NCBI GenBank assembly: GCA_030685235.1 | Contig: MU839172.1 | Span: 1-64,000, forward strand | DNA from: Copromyces sp. CBS 386.78 | Taxonomy: Eukaryota > Ascomycota > Sordariomycetes > Sordariales > Sordariaceae | Direction of reading: 5' to 3' | Length of the DNA stretch: 64,000 nt | Part shown: positions 62,525-64,000 of the stretch, one piece after another | How the letters are laid out: every line of letters starts with the position of its first letter | How positions within the stretch are numbered: position 1 is the stretch's first letter | The notes under the pieces: model-generated | The model's input: the letters and a program-made list of their open reading frames with translations, nothing else | What the model was told of the DNA's origin: nothing | Databases searched by the model: none | Made by a program: the position numbers and the translations under genes

Positions 62525-63489
62525 TCTAGGTTGGGGGGAAACAAAGTTGATTTTATTCTCATTAGTATTGGGTTTAGCGGAAATGGGGGACGCGATGATT
62601 ATTATGGCCTGATGATCTTTTACAACAAACATCCAGCATGGCGCGCCGGTGTGTTTGGGGTTCGTCGTTGTAGATTGCAAAGCGTGTTTAGCATGTCAGC
62701 TTTCTGTTGTTGTTATTGTTGTTGTCGTTGTTTTTGTTGCGTTTGATTGATATTTACAGGAATAGCTGGCCATCAAGGAAGCACTATCTACACTCATTGT
62801 TACCTCTACATATCTGGTATTTGTTTGAATCGAAAGTTTATTTGTGTAGTATGATTCTCAACTTATATGCAACATTTATTTCCCTTCCTTCTTCTGGTCT
62901 CCTTACACCAATGTACAATCTCTCCCTTCTCTGCTTTCCTTCCCAAACCAGCCCAAGGCACCACACCATCCGTGCCTTCTCCATAGCCACCACCATGGAC
63001 AGGGCCACACCACACCTTTATTCTCTCTCCCTCTCTCTCTCCCTCTCTTTGTCTCTGTACTTTTTTTTGTGGAGGTTATGTGCGCAATCGTGGTAGTAAG
63101 TATGGTGAAGGCAAATCCATATATGCAAGTGTGTGTGTGATATGTGTGTTTCTCCCAGGCGCAAAAAAAGAACCAATTCAATATCAATCCCTTATGCCAC
63201 CGTCCCTATGTTCCCAGCACCTTCCCCTAACCCCCAGCTTCCCCACCCGCACCCGCTTTTGCTTTCTTTCGTCCACAGCCAAACATACAAGTATGGCAAA
63301 AACCAAAACCAAGAAAAACATAATTATCTTCGACATCTTCCTGTCCCACGCTAGACCACCACCAACCACAACCACGACGCAAAATTACAACTTATACAGT
63401 TACTACAAGTTTCTTTGACACACAATTCAGCCAATACAAAAAGCGCCGTATATGCTGTGCTGCCTCAAGTGCTGCCTACCTGGCCTAAT
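62525..63489. other. Convergent 3' flanks with simple repeats
   Basis: 965 bp between the OPT stop and the stop of the last minus-strand gene. It contains a GTT-type repeat (62703-62740) and a CT microsatellite (63020-63055). No gene is supported. Confidence 0.6.
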
Positions 63490-63956
63490 CTATTGTGGAA
63501 CCTTGAAATCCGCAGGCGGTCCAAGCATACTGGCTACTTGCTTCCTGATCAGCCCTCTAACCCGCCCTTGCTCAGGTCTGGGCACTCCTTGTATTGCCCT
63601 TGGTTCCTTCATCAAGGTGGGATCCAGCCTGGCCGGTACGCGCGTGACGATGGACCTGTAGTTGTCTCCATCGTTGAACTTGGCCGATGAGGGTACCGGT
63701 ACCGAGGCGGTCCGCCAAATATGGTCCGATGCGTCGTTCAGGTACCCCGGATTCTTATTCTGCCTCGCTGCACTCGCGCTGCTCGGTCCAAAAGCGGAGA
63801 CGCCATGAGAGGCGCGGATGGTAGAGAGGCGAGAGAGGCCTTGTGAAAAGGCGGGACGACCGCGGGCCTTCTTGGCCAGGATGACTTCGTCGAATAATCG
63901 AATAGCGGGGTCAGATGGGTGTATTCTTTCGCGTTCATGAACAAATTCGTTAAACG
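63490..63956 (-). CDS. 3' exon of an unrecognised protein gene (runs off the window)
   Basis: The last exon of a minus-strand gene. The frame is open from a plausible acceptor (TTCTGTAG, just above 63956, phase 1) to a TAG at 63490-63492, giving about 155 residues. It begins near V-A-F-N-E-F-V-H-E-R-E-R-I, has a D-E-V-I-L-A-K-K-A-R-G-R block, a D-H-I-W-R-T-A-S motif and ends P-A-D-F-K-V-P-Q. The content is Arg/Pro/Ser-rich with no membrane segment. I do not recognise the family. The pyrimidine-rich acceptor and a CTTAC branch-like site support an upstream intron, but the rest lies beyond 64000. The open frame at 63738-63944 on the same strand is another frame and not the gene. Confidence 0.6.
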
Positions 63957-64000
63957 CTACAGAACGGTAAGCTTATCAGATCAAGCAGAAAACAACAGAA

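Overview
The window looks like nuclear DNA of a filamentous ascomycete of the Sordariales, most likely Neurospora or a very close relative. The protein genes carry short 60-110 bp introns with GTRNGT donors and CTAAC/CTGAC branch points, and coding DNA is GC-rich. The repeats are extremely AT-rich, almost free of CpA, and differ from each other mainly by C-to-T and G-to-A changes, which is the mark of repeat-induced point mutation (RIP).

Region 1 (1-26.1 kb) is a RIP-degraded, presumably heterochromatic transposon block with no intact gene. It holds two head-to-tail Tad1-like LINE copies (131-~2630, 3' part only, and ~2640-8206), a 1.23-kb unit repeated in tandem (8207-10668), two unassigned relics (10669-13989 and 14681-16512) and a Ty3/Gypsy LTR retrotransposon on the minus strand (17435-26119, two 234-bp LTRs). 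Small non-autonomous elements of one hAT-like family are inserted among these: a right end at 1-129, then 13998-14672, 16521-17230 and 24946-25381. The three complete ones have perfect 8-bp target duplications and long terminal inverted repeats built from a doubled ~20-bp motif. The last one sits inside the LTR element.

Region 2 (26.1-37.3 kb) is normal gene DNA: a mitochondrial large-subunit ribosomal protein (Mrp49-like, minus) divergent from a mitochondrial circularly permuted GTPase (Gep3/Mtg3-like, plus), then a long-chain acyl-CoA synthetase (minus), a 3.1-kb stretch with no gene I can support, and a four-helix MARVEL membrane protein (plus).

Region 3 (37877-41629) is a RIP-mutated PIF/Harbinger DNA transposon, 3753 bp, with TAA target duplication, GGGTGTAATCC-type ends and subterminal TTTTCACCGGGT repeats. 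Two of its three catalytic acidic residues are changed in the way RIP would change them.

Region 4 (41.6-64 kb) is again gene-rich, nearly all on the plus strand: O-acetylhomoserine sulfhydrylase, ER membrane complex subunit 7, a 1284-aa WD40 protein that may be DIM-9 (the DCAF of the H3K9 methyltransferase complex that directs DNA methylation of RIP'd DNA), a foldback inverted repeat, Cox11, Rav1 and an oligopeptide/metal-siderophore-type OPT transporter. The 3' end of an unrecognised minus-strand gene enters at the right edge.

The genes form no biosynthetic cluster. Three serve mitochondrial translation or respiration (mrp49, gep3, cox11); the others cover sulfur assimilation, lipid activation, ER membrane insertion, V-ATPase assembly and transport. 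Exon joins were worked out by hand from splice signals and reading-frame continuity; each joined CDS is a multiple of three.
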